Source: Brooklawnia sp032229645 (lineage in GTDB: Bacteria; Actinomycetota; Actinomycetes; Propionibacteriales; Propionibacteriaceae). From it: a DNA stretch of 64,000 nt. The notes under the pieces are model-generated. The model ran no database searches and was not told the origin of the DNA. It saw nothing but the letters and a program-made list of their open reading frames with translations. The stretch is taken from positions 62,001 to 126,000 of the forward strand of contig CAVRLB010000007.1 in the NCBI GenBank assembly GCA_963722295.1, written 5' to 3'. Shown here one piece after another: positions 16,808 through 24,828 of this stretch. Made by a program: the position numbers and the translations under genes. Numbering within the stretch: the first letter of the stretch is position 1; every line of letters starts with the position of its first letter.

Positions 16808-17986
16808 ATGAACATTCGCCACAACTTCCGCCGGCGTGCGGCGACCTTTGCGGCCGCTCTCGCAGCAGGCGCCATCGCACTTACCGGATGCTCCGGCTCC
16901 GGGGCCGGCGGGTCCGGCGGCGCGGGAGGCGGCTCGGCAGACGCATCGGACATCACCGTCGGCGTCGCGATGCCGACGCAAACCTCCGAGCGCTGGATCG
17001 CTGACGGCAACGCAGTCAAGGAAGGTCTGGAGGCGGCCGGTTACAAGGTCGATCTTCAGTTCGCCAATGACGATATCCCGACCCAGACCCAGCAGATCGA
17101 CCAAATGATCACCAACGGCGCAGACATCCTGGTCGTCGCCGCGATCGATGGCACGGCGCTGTCCAGCCAGCTGGACGCCGCAGGCGCCGCGAACATCCCG
17201 GTCGTCTCCTACGACCGCCTGATCCGCGACAACGAGAACGTCGACTTCTACGTCTCGTTCGACAACTACAAAGTCGGCGTTGCCCAGGGCACCGCACTGC
17301 TCTACGGCATGGGCCTCACCGATAGGGACGGCAAGGAGCTTGCGGATCGTCCGAAGGGCCCGATGAACATCGAGTTGTTCGCCGGCTCGCCCGATGACAA
17401 CAACGCGAACTTCTTCTTCAGTGGCGCGATGGACACGCTCAAGCCGTTCATCGACGATGGCACCCTGGTCGTGAAGTCCGGGCAGACCGCCTTCGACACC
17501 GTCGCCACGCTGCGCTGGTCGCAGGAAGCCGCACAGAAGCGCATGGAAGACCTGATCACCTCGACCTACGGTGGCGGATCCGAGAAGCTCGCCGGTGTGC
17601 TGTCTCCGTTCGACGGCATCTCCCGCGGCATCATCACCGCATTGCAGGGTGCGGGCTACGGCCCGTCGCTGGCTGACGGCCTGCCGGTTGTGACCGGTCA
17701 GGACGCCGAGATCGCTTCGGTCAAGCTCATCGCCGATGGCGTTCAGCAGTCCACCATCTTCAAGGACACCCGCAAGCTGGCCGCCCAGGCAGTCACGGTC
17801 GTCAGCGCGATCGCGGCCGGCGAAGAGCCCGAGGCCAACGACACCACCACGTATGACAACGGCGTGAAGGTCGTTCCCTCGTACCTGCTCGAGGTGACAA
17901 CCATCTTCAAGGACAACATCCAAGACGAGATCATCGCTTCGGGTTACTACACCGAGGACGAAGTCAAGTCTGGCGTTGCCAACTGA
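16808..17986 (+). CDS. chvE: Sugar ABC transporter substrate-binding lipoprotein (ChvE-like)
   Basis: The 392-residue protein has a lipoprotein signal peptide (basic n-region RHNFRRRA, hydrophobic core, lipobox LTGC at about residue 24-27) and a Gly/Ser-rich linker. The periplasmic-binding-protein type 1 domain contains VGVAMPTQTSERWIADG, QIDQMITNGADILVVAAIDG, VVSYDRLIRDN, SPDDNNANFFFSG and PVVTGQDAEIAS, all typical of the ChvE/multiple-monosaccharide (xylose, arabinose, galactose) group. The ATG follows GAGGAAGAG. It delivers sugar to the GguAB-like transporter encoded next. Confidence 0.88.
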   Translation: MNIRHNFRRRAATFAAALAAGAIALTGCSGSGAGGSGGAGGGSADASDITVGVAMPTQTSERWIADGNAVKEGLEAAGYKVDLQFANDDIPTQTQQIDQMITNGADILVVAAIDGTALSSQLDAAGAANIPVVSYDRLIRDNENVDFYVSFDNYKVGVAQGTALLYGMGLTDRDGKELADRPKGPMNIELFAGSPDDNNANFFFSGAMDTLKPFIDDGTLVVKSGQTAFDTVATLRWSQEAAQKRMEDLITSTYGGGSEKLAGVLSPFDGISRGIITALQGAGYGPSLADGLPVVTGQDAEIASVKLIADGVQQSTIFKDTRKLAAQAVTVVSAIAAGEEPEANDTTTYDNGVKVVPSYLLEVTTIFKDNIQDEIIASGYYTEDEVKSGVAN

Positions 17987-18087
17987 TAGTTCCAGCTGAT
18001 TGACAGGTAGGGGCGCGGGTCTCGGAACTCGTCCGGCAGCCGCGCCCCTGCCATGCCAGTCCACTCATTGCATGAGAACGGAAAGAC

Positions 18088-19632
18088 ATGACGTCAACAA
18101 TCTTGGAGATGCGCGACATCAACAAGGACTTCTCCGGGGTGAAGGTGCTCAAGCACGTCAACCTGGACGTCCGCGCGGGTGAAATTCACGCAATCTGCGG
18201 GGAGAACGGCGCTGGCAAGTCAACCCTGATGAAGGTTCTCTCCGGTGTCTACCCGCACGGCGACTACGAGGGCTCAATCTCCTTCGAAGGCGAGGAAGTC
18301 AGCTTCGGCTCGATCAAGGATTCAGAAGCCAAGGGCATCGCGATCATCCACCAGGAACTCGCGCTCGTCCCCTACCTGTCCATTGCGGAGAACCTCTTCC
18401 TGGGTACGGACAAGCCCAAGAAGAACGGCCTGATCGACTGGAATGCCGTCAACAGCAAGGCGGAAGAAGTGCTGGCCGGAGTGGGCCTGCACGAGAACGT
18501 GACCACGCGCATCAATCAGATCGGCGTCGGCAAGCAGCAGATGGTCGAGATCGGCAAGGCGATGGCCAAGGACACCCGCCTGCTCATTCTCGACGAACCA
18601 ACCGCGGCCCTCAACGACAACGACTCCGAGGTACTGCTGGACCTCGTCCGAGGCCTGCGCGATAGTGGCGTGTCGATCATCATCATCTCGCACAAGCTCA
18701 ATGAGATCGCCGCTGTCGCCGACCGGACGACTATTCTGCGCGACGGACAGACCATCGAAACACTCGACATGGCCGATCCGTCCACAACCCAGAACAAGAT
18801 CATTTCCCTGATGGTGGGCCGGGAACTTTCCCAGCGCTACCCCGAACGCACGAGCCACATCGGCGGAGAGTTCCTCCGCATCGAAGACTGGACCGTCCTG
18901 CACCCCACCCAGGACCGCGTCATCATCAAGGACGCATCGTTCAATGTCCGGCACGGCGAAGTCATCGGCATCGCCGGTCTGATGGGTGCCGGACGAACCG
19001 AACTCGCGATGAGTCTGTTCGGGCGCAGCTATGGGCGCTACCAATCCGGACGGATCTTCAAAGACGGCGCCGAGATCCATACCCGGACGGTGAAAGAGGC
19101 CATCGGGCACGGCATGGCCTATGCGACCGAGGACCGCAAGGTCTACGGACTCAATCTGATCGACGACATCCGTCATAACATCGCGATGGCCGGCAAGAAG
19201 AAGATCTCGAGATCCGGGTTCGTGAATGGCAATGAAGAACTCGCCGTGGCCGAGAAATACCGCGCGCAGATGAATATCCGTGCCAACTCGGTGATGCAGA
19301 TCGTCGGCTCGCTGTCGGGCGGCAATCAGCAGAAGGTCGTTCTCGCCAAGTGGCTGTTCACCGACGCTGATGTGCTGATCCTGGACGAGCCCACCCGCGG
19401 CATCGATGTCGGCGCGAAATATGAGATCTACACACTGATCAATTCCATGGTCGACGCCGGCAAGGCGGTGATCGTCATCTCCTCCGAGTTGGAAGAGGTG
19501 ATGGGCATCTGCGACCGCATCTATACCCTCGCCTACGGGCGTATCACCGGCGAATTCCCAATCGCCGACGCAAATCAGGAGAAGCTCATGGAGTTCATGA
19601 CCATCGAGCCGGCCAAGGAGCCTGTGAAATGA
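18088..19632 (+). CDS. mmsA: Sugar ABC transporter ATP-binding protein (GguA/MmsA-like)
   Basis: The 514-residue protein has two ATP-binding domains. The first has Walker A AICGENGAGKSTLMKVLSG, the signature region INQIGVGKQQMVEIGKAMA and Walker B LLILDEPTAALND. The second has the degenerate GIAGLMGAGRTELAMSLFG, signature SLSGGNQQKVVLAKWL and VLILDEPTRGIDVGAK. This two-domain arrangement is diagnostic of the CUT2 monosaccharide importers. IDWNAVNSKAEEVLAGVG and YPERT fit the GguA/MmsA subgroup. It energises the permease, whose gene overlaps its stop by four bases (ATGA). Confidence 0.93.
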   Translation: MTSTILEMRDINKDFSGVKVLKHVNLDVRAGEIHAICGENGAGKSTLMKVLSGVYPHGDYEGSISFEGEEVSFGSIKDSEAKGIAIIHQELALVPYLSIAENLFLGTDKPKKNGLIDWNAVNSKAEEVLAGVGLHENVTTRINQIGVGKQQMVEIGKAMAKDTRLLILDEPTAALNDNDSEVLLDLVRGLRDSGVSIIIISHKLNEIAAVADRTTILRDGQTIETLDMADPSTTQNKIISLMVGRELSQRYPERTSHIGGEFLRIEDWTVLHPTQDRVIIKDASFNVRHGEVIGIAGLMGAGRTELAMSLFGRSYGRYQSGRIFKDGAEIHTRTVKEAIGHGMAYATEDRKVYGLNLIDDIRHNIAMAGKKKISRSGFVNGNEELAVAEKYRAQMNIRANSVMQIVGSLSGGNQQKVVLAKWLFTDADVLILDEPTRGIDVGAKYEIYTLINSMVDAGKAVIVISSELEEVMGICDRIYTLAYGRITGEFPIADANQEKLMEFMTIEPAKEPVK

Positions 19633-20804
19633 GTGAAAAAGTCAACCTGAAGGAAATGCTGTCGAAGAACGTACAGCAGAGCGGCATTCTGCTGGCCTTC
19701 GTCGTCATCGTCGTCCTCTTCTCGGTAATGAACCCCTCATTCCTCAGCCCGGGCAATATCACAAATATCGTTCTGCAGTATTCCTACGTGTTGGTGCTGG
19801 CGACCGGCATGCTCTTCGTCATCGTGCTGGGTCAGATCGATCTGTCGGTCGGGTCGGTTGTGGCCGTGACAGGCGCCCTGTCGGCGGTGCTGGTGATCAA
19901 GATGGGCATGCCGTGGTGGGTGGGCATCCTTGCCGCCATCGTCTTCGGCCTGATCATCGGAGCCTGGCAAGGTTTCTGGGTGGCGTTCGTCGGCATTCCC
20001 GGCTTCATCGTCACGCTGGCCGGCATGCTGCTCTTCCGTGGCCTGACCTACCAGATCCTGCAGAACGTCTCGCTGTCGCCTTTCCCGAAGACCTACTACA
20101 ACGTCGCGAACGGCTTCCTCAACGGATTGCTCGGCGGTAACGGATTCGACCTCTTCACACTGCTCATCTTCGCCATCGGCGTGATCGGATTCGCATACTC
20201 GCAGTGGCGCACCCGCCAGGCCCGCGTGCACTACAACCAGAACGTCGAGGCGATATGGATCTTCGTGGCGAAGATCGTTCTGATCGGCGCCATCGTGATG
20301 TGGTTCGGCAACCAGCTGGCGCATTCCCGCGGCCTACCGATCGTCCTCATTCTGCTGGCTGTGCTGGTGCTGATCTACGGCATACTGGCCGGATCGACCA
20401 CCTTCGGACGTGACGTCTACGCCATCGGCGGCAACAAGACAGCTGCTGCCCTGTCGGGCATCAACGTCAAGATGGTGTCGTTCTGGACCTACGTCAACAT
20501 GGGCTTCCTCGCTGCCGTCGCCGGCGTCATCTACTCGGCGCGTATGAACGGCGCTCAGCCCGGTGCGGGCAACATGTTCGAACTGGACGCGATCGCGGCC
20601 TGCTTCATCGGTGGCGCCTCGACCACGGGCGGTATCGGCAAGATCTCCGGCGCCCTCATCGGCGGTTTGATCATGGCAGTGCTCTCCAACGGTATGCAGC
20701 TGATGGGTGCGTCCACGTCGACGCAGCAGATCGTCAAGGGCTTGGTGCTGCTGGTCGCGGTCGCCTTCGACGTCTACAACAAGCGTCGTGCCGGCGGCCA
20801 GTAA
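19629..20804 (+). CDS. mmsB: Sugar ABC transporter permease (GguB/MmsB-like)
   Basis: The 391-residue integral membrane protein has about ten segments and the CUT2 signature GLILVGQIDLSVGSV-like stretch (here FVIVLGQIDLSVGSVVAV), VGIPGFIVTLAGMLLFRGLTY, FGRDVYAIGGNKTAAALSGINV and AIAACFIGGASTTGGIGK. It is coupled to the ATPase by an ATGA overlap and followed by a strong terminator. With the binding protein and ATPase it forms a complete monosaccharide importer. Confidence 0.92.
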   Translation: MSEKVNLKEMLSKNVQQSGILLAFVVIVVLFSVMNPSFLSPGNITNIVLQYSYVLVLATGMLFVIVLGQIDLSVGSVVAVTGALSAVLVIKMGMPWWVGILAAIVFGLIIGAWQGFWVAFVGIPGFIVTLAGMLLFRGLTYQILQNVSLSPFPKTYYNVANGFLNGLLGGNGFDLFTLLIFAIGVIGFAYSQWRTRQARVHYNQNVEAIWIFVAKIVLIGAIVMWFGNQLAHSRGLPIVLILLAVLVLIYGILAGSTTFGRDVYAIGGNKTAAALSGINVKMVSFWTYVNMGFLAAVAGVIYSARMNGAQPGAGNMFELDAIAACFIGGASTTGGIGKISGALIGGLIMAVLSNGMQLMGASTSTQQIVKGLVLLVAVAFDVYNKRRAGGQ

Positions 20805-20861
20805 GCCACCCGCTCCGAAGAGACTGACGGCTTCGCTGATCTAGCGGCCCGATCGGCAAAT

Positions 20862-20896
20862 GAAGACCGGCGATCCGGGATCGCCGGTCTTCGTTT
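20862..20896 (+). terminator. Intrinsic terminator of the sugar ABC operon
   Basis: A perfect 14-base stem (GAAGACCGGCGATC with its complement) closes a three-base CGG loop and is followed by GTTT. It lies 58 bases after the permease stop. Confidence 0.8.
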
Positions 20897-21250
20897 GCAC
20901 CATCGTCCGGGTGATCCCATCGCCGATCACGACATGATGATCCTGTCCACGAAGACCAGCAATATCGCGGCGAAGATCGCCCACGGTATCGCGGAACGAC
21001 ATGGCCAGCAATCTCGCGATGGATTTCCTCAGACAACCGGCCGGTGGTCGCTTCCCGGTCACCGGTCTGCCCCGATGGGCCCAAGAAGCAGTGGTATCCC
21101 GAGATCCCGGCCGGATATGCGGACATGCTGCGAAACAACCTGCACGTCTTGGAATCGTTCGGCGTCCATCTGACCGATTCAGCACAGTTGTGCGGCACCG
21201 TTGTGCGGAACCGCGCTTGCCGCCTTCGAGGCGGCCGGTGGTGGGGCGGG
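20897..21250. other. Non-genic stretch with coding-like debris
   Basis: There is no intact gene between the sugar-operon terminator and the flavoprotein gene. Fragments look like protein in changing plus-strand frames, for example KKQWYPEIPAGYADMLRNNL near 21083-21142 running on to SFGVHLTDSAQLC, then LCGTALAAFEAAGGG near 21193. That is what a decayed gene with frameshifts looks like. The family was not recognised; a flavoprotein-type reductase or decarboxylase was considered but not supported. Confidence 0.3.
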
Positions 21251-21259
21251 AGCCGCCAA

Positions 21260-21339
21260 CACGCTTGAGTGCTCGCCAGATGCCAGATCGACAGCGATTT
21301 CGAGGCCGACGAGGCATCTGGGGAGCAATGAAGCGCGTT
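21260..21339. repeat. 80-bp imperfect-hairpin dispersed element, copy 1
   Basis: The left arm (21260-21285, containing CGCTTGAGTGCTCGCCAGAT) pairs with the right arm (21314-21339), which reads in reverse complement ACGCGCTTCATTGCTCCCCA. The same arms occur at 31535-31615 and 63379-63460, each time between genes. This resembles a REP/MITE-type non-autonomous element. Confidence 0.65.
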
Positions 21340-21391
21340 CGAGGCGATCAGCCGGCGATGCCGCAGACCGACAGCACGATAGGCCGGTTCG

Positions 21392-23032
21392 CTATGCGCT
21401 GTTGGCCATCCGGCGCGCTGCACGCAGGCCGAAGACGGACGCCGGCGCGATCGTCGAGCCCGGACCTGGATAGGTGTGGCCCATCACCGAGGCGGTCGTA
21501 TTGCCGGCCGCGAACAGACCCTCGATCACCGAGCCGTCCTCACGAAGCACTCGGGCATCGACATCGGTGACCAAGCCGCCCTTGGTGCCGAGATCACCGG
21601 CGACCACCTTGTATGCCGTGAACGGGCCGCGTTCCAGCGGCGCCAGGCAGGGGTTGGGACGCACGGTCGGGTCGCCGTAATAGCGGTCGTAGGCCGAGTC
21701 GCCCTTGCCGAAGTCCTGGTCCCTGCCGGTGCGGGCGAAACCGTTGAACGTGTTCACGGTGGCCCGCAGGGTTGCCGGGTTCACGCCGATCTTGCCCGCC
21801 AATTGGTCCAGGGTCTTTGCCTTGTGCAGCAGTCCCTTCTCACTCATGCCCTTCATCAGACCCGGTTGAATCGAGAAGGTGCGGAAATAACGGAGGTTAT
21901 AGACACCGTCGGTGATCATCCAGTAGTCGCCGCCACGGTCATGATCGTTCATGTGGTGACCCAGGTCGATGTACGACTCGGCCTCATTCGCGAACCGTTT
22001 GCCCTGACCATCGACCATCAGCATGTGCGGCAGCGAACGCTCCCCCACCAAGAATCCGCCAACCGGACCATCGTGGGCAGGCGCAAGCGAAGCGCCCCAC
22101 CAAGCATCGTCCATGTAGTCGACGGCCGCGCCGATCTCCTGCGCGAACTCAATGGGCCCGCCGAGATTGCCGGGGCTGCCGGAGGTATATCCCGTGACGT
22201 TCTGGTACTTGCGGCGCCATTCCTGATTCGCCTCGAATCCGCCGGCACCCAGCATGACGCCACGTCGAGCGTTCAGTACTCGTTCTCCCTCAGGGCCGCG
22301 CACGCGGACGCCGACGACCCGGTCGTCGTCGCTCACCAGGCTGACGGCCGGGGTCGACAGCAGCAGCGGAACCCGCGCCTCGACCAGCACCGCGTGGGCG
22401 AACTGGGCGGCCAGTGCGCCACCGAGGCCGACCAGCTTCTTGCCCGTGACAAGCCCGCCGAGCGTGCGGAAGACGAACTGCGCACCACGGACGAACCCGC
22501 CCGGCGTCGACCATGCGCGCCCGAGCAACCAGACATCGTTGGTGCGCACCGGCAACGGCACCACGCCCCGCTGGGTGGCGGCCAACTCCCCGATCTTCTT
22601 GATATCGAAGTTCTTACCCTCAATGGCCCGTCCGATCTTTCCGCCGGGCAGTTCTGGGTAGTAGTCGGGATAGTCGGGGTCACGCATGAACTCCATGCCG
22701 TGCCGCTCGGCGGTCGACACGAAATCGTCGACGCCGTCGATGAACGCTTCGATGCGCTCTCTCGATGAGGCCGGGCCCGGTTCGCCGATAGTCTCCAGCA
22801 TGTATTGGAGAGCTTCCTCCCTGGAGTCCCCGGCACCCTCGCGCTTCATAAGCGGATTGTTGGGCATCCACAGTCCGCCGCCCGACATCGAGGTATTGCC
22901 GCCCCAATGGTCGGTGCTTTCCACCATGATGACGCTCAGCCCCTCGTCCACGGCACCGAGCGCGGTCGCGAAGGCTGCGGCACCACTCCCGACGACCACG
23001 ACATCGTAGGTCTCGTCACCAGTTCCAGACAT
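21392..23032 (-). CDS. FAD-dependent oxidoreductase, 3-ketosteroid-delta1-dehydrogenase-like
   Basis: The 546-residue protein starts at the ATG at 23032, which follows GGGGAGG at ideal spacing. The frame is open much further upstream, but that part overlaps the divergent regulator and is not coding. Motifs: FAD Rossmann VVVVGSGAAAFATALGAVDEGLSVIMVES, GGNTSMSGGGLWMPNN and GVMLGAGGFEAN, and C-terminal GLFAAGNTTASVMGHTYPGPGSTIAPASVFG. These are the hallmarks of KstD and fumarate-reductase-like flavoproteins (KstD length about 510-570). The reaction is probably dehydrogenation of a ring ketone; the steroid substrate is an analogy, since no other steroid genes are nearby. Confidence 0.85.
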   Translation of the reverse strand: MSGTGDETYDVVVVGSGAAAFATALGAVDEGLSVIMVESTDHWGGNTSMSGGGLWMPNNPLMKREGAGDSREEALQYMLETIGEPGPASSRERIEAFIDGVDDFVSTAERHGMEFMRDPDYPDYYPELPGGKIGRAIEGKNFDIKKIGELAATQRGVVPLPVRTNDVWLLGRAWSTPGGFVRGAQFVFRTLGGLVTGKKLVGLGGALAAQFAHAVLVEARVPLLLSTPAVSLVSDDDRVVGVRVRGPEGERVLNARRGVMLGAGGFEANQEWRRKYQNVTGYTSGSPGNLGGPIEFAQEIGAAVDYMDDAWWGASLAPAHDGPVGGFLVGERSLPHMLMVDGQGKRFANEAESYIDLGHHMNDHDRGGDYWMITDGVYNLRYFRTFSIQPGLMKGMSEKGLLHKAKTLDQLAGKIGVNPATLRATVNTFNGFARTGRDQDFGKGDSAYDRYYGDPTVRPNPCLAPLERGPFTAYKVVAGDLGTKGGLVTDVDARVLREDGSVIEGLFAAGNTTASVMGHTYPGPGSTIAPASVFGLRAARRMANSA

Positions 23033-23090
23033 CGCAAACCTCCCCATTGTTGTTGCTCCGGTCGGATACCCCAAGGAAGGCCTGGTGCAA

Positions 23091-23144
23091 TCGAGCTTGC
23101 TCGAACTATCGAGGCCGACGCGGAGGTAATAGGCGCGACGCGCC
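23091..23144. promoter_or_regulatory. Two perfect palindromes in the divergent flavoprotein/TetR promoter
   Basis: TCGAGCTTGCTCGA (23091-23104) and GGCGCGACGCGCC (23132-23144) lie between the flavoprotein start (23032) and the TetR start (23187). Either could be the TetR operator. Their 41-base centre spacing is about four helical turns. Confidence 0.5.
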
Positions 23145-23173
23145 AAGTACCGGATGATGCTGTCCGGTTCAAT

Positions 23174-23179
23174 TATAGT
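23174..23179 (+). promoter_or_regulatory. -10 element (TATAGT) of a leaderless promoter for the TetR gene
   Basis: TATAGT lies seven bases before the GTG at 23187. An upstream ATG at 23154 would place the start codon before the -10 box, which argues for the GTG. Confidence 0.5.
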
Positions 23180-23186
23180 TGCGCCG

Positions 23187-23795
23187 GTGAGCACCCGAGG
23201 GCTACCGAATTCACCCAGAGCAAACCGCGGACCGGCAGCGGCTGCCGAGAACCGCAGCGCGGTGCTGCGTTCGGCCCGCCGCTTGTTCGCCGAGCACGGT
23301 CTGCACGTTCCGCTGACGGCCATCGCCCAGGACGCCGGCGTCGGACAGGGTGTGCTGTACCGGCATTTCCCGACACGGATGGATCTGGCGCTCGCGGTCT
23401 TCGACGAGAATCTGGACCATATCGAAGAGGTCGCCGCCCAAGCGACTGCCGCCTCGTCCGACTCGTCCGCAACCGATCCGTTCACCACTGTCTGGCAGGA
23501 GTTGCTCACGCTCAGTCTTGCCGACATCGCATTCGTGGAGATTGCGGTGCAAGCCGTCCGCAACGACCGTGCCCTGGCAGCCAATGGCCGGCTCCGGAGG
23601 GTCGTCACACCGTTGCTGGACGAGGCTCGCGCGCGCGGGAGCATCGACTCCCGGCTGAGTGTCGCCGATTTCTTCCTGGCCCTGCGCGCATCGTATGGCG
23701 TAGTCAGTACGGCAATGGACGCTGCTGCTGCACGCGCCGACATCGACGATTTGATGACCCGGCTCGGCGTGCCCGGATTACCCGAGCGGCATTGA
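23187..23795 (+). CDS. TetR family transcriptional regulator
   Basis: The protein is 202 residues from the GTG at 23187; an ATG at 23154 is the alternative. The N-terminal helix-turn-helix reads LRSARRLFAEHGLHVPLTAI then AQDAGVGQGVLYRHFPTRMDLALAVF, the canonical TetR pattern. The C-terminal ligand domain is helical. It is divergent from the KstD-like gene, with two palindromes between, so it probably represses that gene and itself. The ligand is unknown. Confidence 0.85.
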   Translation: MSTRGLPNSPRANRGPAAAAENRSAVLRSARRLFAEHGLHVPLTAIAQDAGVGQGVLYRHFPTRMDLALAVFDENLDHIEEVAAQATAASSDSSATDPFTTVWQELLTLSLADIAFVEIAVQAVRNDRALAANGRLRRVVTPLLDEARARGSIDSRLSVADFFLALRASYGVVSTAMDAAAARADIDDLMTRLGVPGLPERH

Positions 23796-23798
23796 TCC

Positions 23799-24806
23799 TT
23801 ACAGATCCGCGAACTCGTCGCAGACCTTGACCAGTTCGGAGGCGATCAGCGGTTCGAAGGCCGAGTGGCCGGCCAGAACCACGCGCAGATCCGCCTCCGG
23901 TAGCGCCTGTTTGAGGTCGTAAGCGGAGTCCACCGGGCAGCACATGTCGTATCTTCCCTGCACGATCGCCGTCGGTATGCCGGCCAGGCGAGGGGCATCG
24001 CGGATCAGTTGACCCTCGGCGACGAACCCGTGGTTGACGAAGTAGTGGTTCTCGATCCTGGCGAATGCCAACGAGTAATCGGGGTCGGTGAACTCCGTCA
24101 CATGCTGCTCATCGAAGACCAACGAGGTGGTTGCCGCCTCCCAGGTCGACCATGCGACCGCGGCGGGACCGTGAACCATCGGATCAGGGTCCCAGAGCAG
24201 ATCGAAGTAGGCTGAAATGTTGTCACGCGAGAAGTCGTGTCCGGCCCTGCGTAACGGCTCGCAGTACTTCTGCCAAAGTTCCGGGAAGACCTTCGCGGCG
24301 CCTCCGTTGTAGTACCAGTCGAGTTCCGACTGGCGCAGCGTGAAGATTCCCCGTAGCACCAACTCACTGACCGCGTGCGGATGTCGCTCCGCATACGCCA
24401 ACGCCAGGAACGATCCCCAGGAGCCACCGAAGACCTGCCACCTTTCGACACCCAGCTCGGTCCTGACGTGCTCGAGATCGGCAATCAGAGCGTCCGTGTT
24501 GTTGACCATCATCTCGCCGGGCGTACTGGCCTTGGCAACATGGGGAGTCGAGGCGCCACAGCCCCGTTGATCCAGGACGATGATCCGGTAGTGGCCGGGA
24601 TCGAAGAACCGTCGCCGCTCGGTGCCACCTCCGCCACCGGGACCACCGTGCAGGAATACCACCGGCTTGCCGGACGGGCTGCCGCACTGCTCGACATAGA
24701 GGCGCTGACCATCCCCGACGTCGATCATGCGGACGTCATACGGCTCGATCTCCGGATAGAGCATCCGTGTCGGAGCGAGCTGAAGCTCGTGGGTTGCAGC
24801 AGTCAT
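23799..24806 (-). CDS. pip: Proline iminopeptidase (alpha/beta hydrolase, peptidase family S33)
   Basis: The 335-residue protein has PVVFLHGGPGGGG (oxyanion region), IIVLDQRGCGASTPH, the nucleophile elbow FGGSWGSFLALAYAERHP (Ser), acid in VQGRYDMCCPVDSAYDL and His in AGHSAFEPL. These match prolyl iminopeptidases, which release N-terminal proline from peptides in the cytoplasm. The length is normal (310-340). The ATG at 24806 lies six bases after a TAGGAT -10 box, so the mRNA is probably leaderless. Confidence 0.9.
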   Translation of the reverse strand: MTAATHELQLAPTRMLYPEIEPYDVRMIDVGDGQRLYVEQCGSPSGKPVVFLHGGPGGGGGTERRRFFDPGHYRIIVLDQRGCGASTPHVAKASTPGEMMVNNTDALIADLEHVRTELGVERWQVFGGSWGSFLALAYAERHPHAVSELVLRGIFTLRQSELDWYYNGGAAKVFPELWQKYCEPLRRAGHDFSRDNISAYFDLLWDPDPMVHGPAAVAWSTWEAATTSLVFDEQHVTEFTDPDYSLAFARIENHYFVNHGFVAEGQLIRDAPRLAGIPTAIVQGRYDMCCPVDSAYDLKQALPEADLRVVLAGHSAFEPLIASELVKVCDEFADL

Positions 24807-24822
24807 GGCACGATCCTAGGCT
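24794..24822. promoter_or_regulatory. Back-to-back leaderless promoters for pip and the GNAT gene
   Basis: On the plus strand TTGCAG (24794-24799), a 17-base spacer and TAGGCT (24817-24822) end six bases before the GTG at 24829. On the minus strand TAGGAT (24818 down to 24813) ends six bases before the ATG at 24806. The two -10 boxes overlap at the central CCTAGG. Confidence 0.6.
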
Positions 24823-24828
24823 TTGCTC

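Noticed and set aside
16763..18064. 433-codon minus-strand frame opposite the sugar-binding protein
   Set aside because: It is a codon-bias shadow of the lipoprotein gene without any recognised motif.
23033..23743. 237-residue N-terminal extension of the KstD-like protein
   Set aside because: It runs antisense through the TetR gene, while a strong ribosome-binding site marks the start at 23032.
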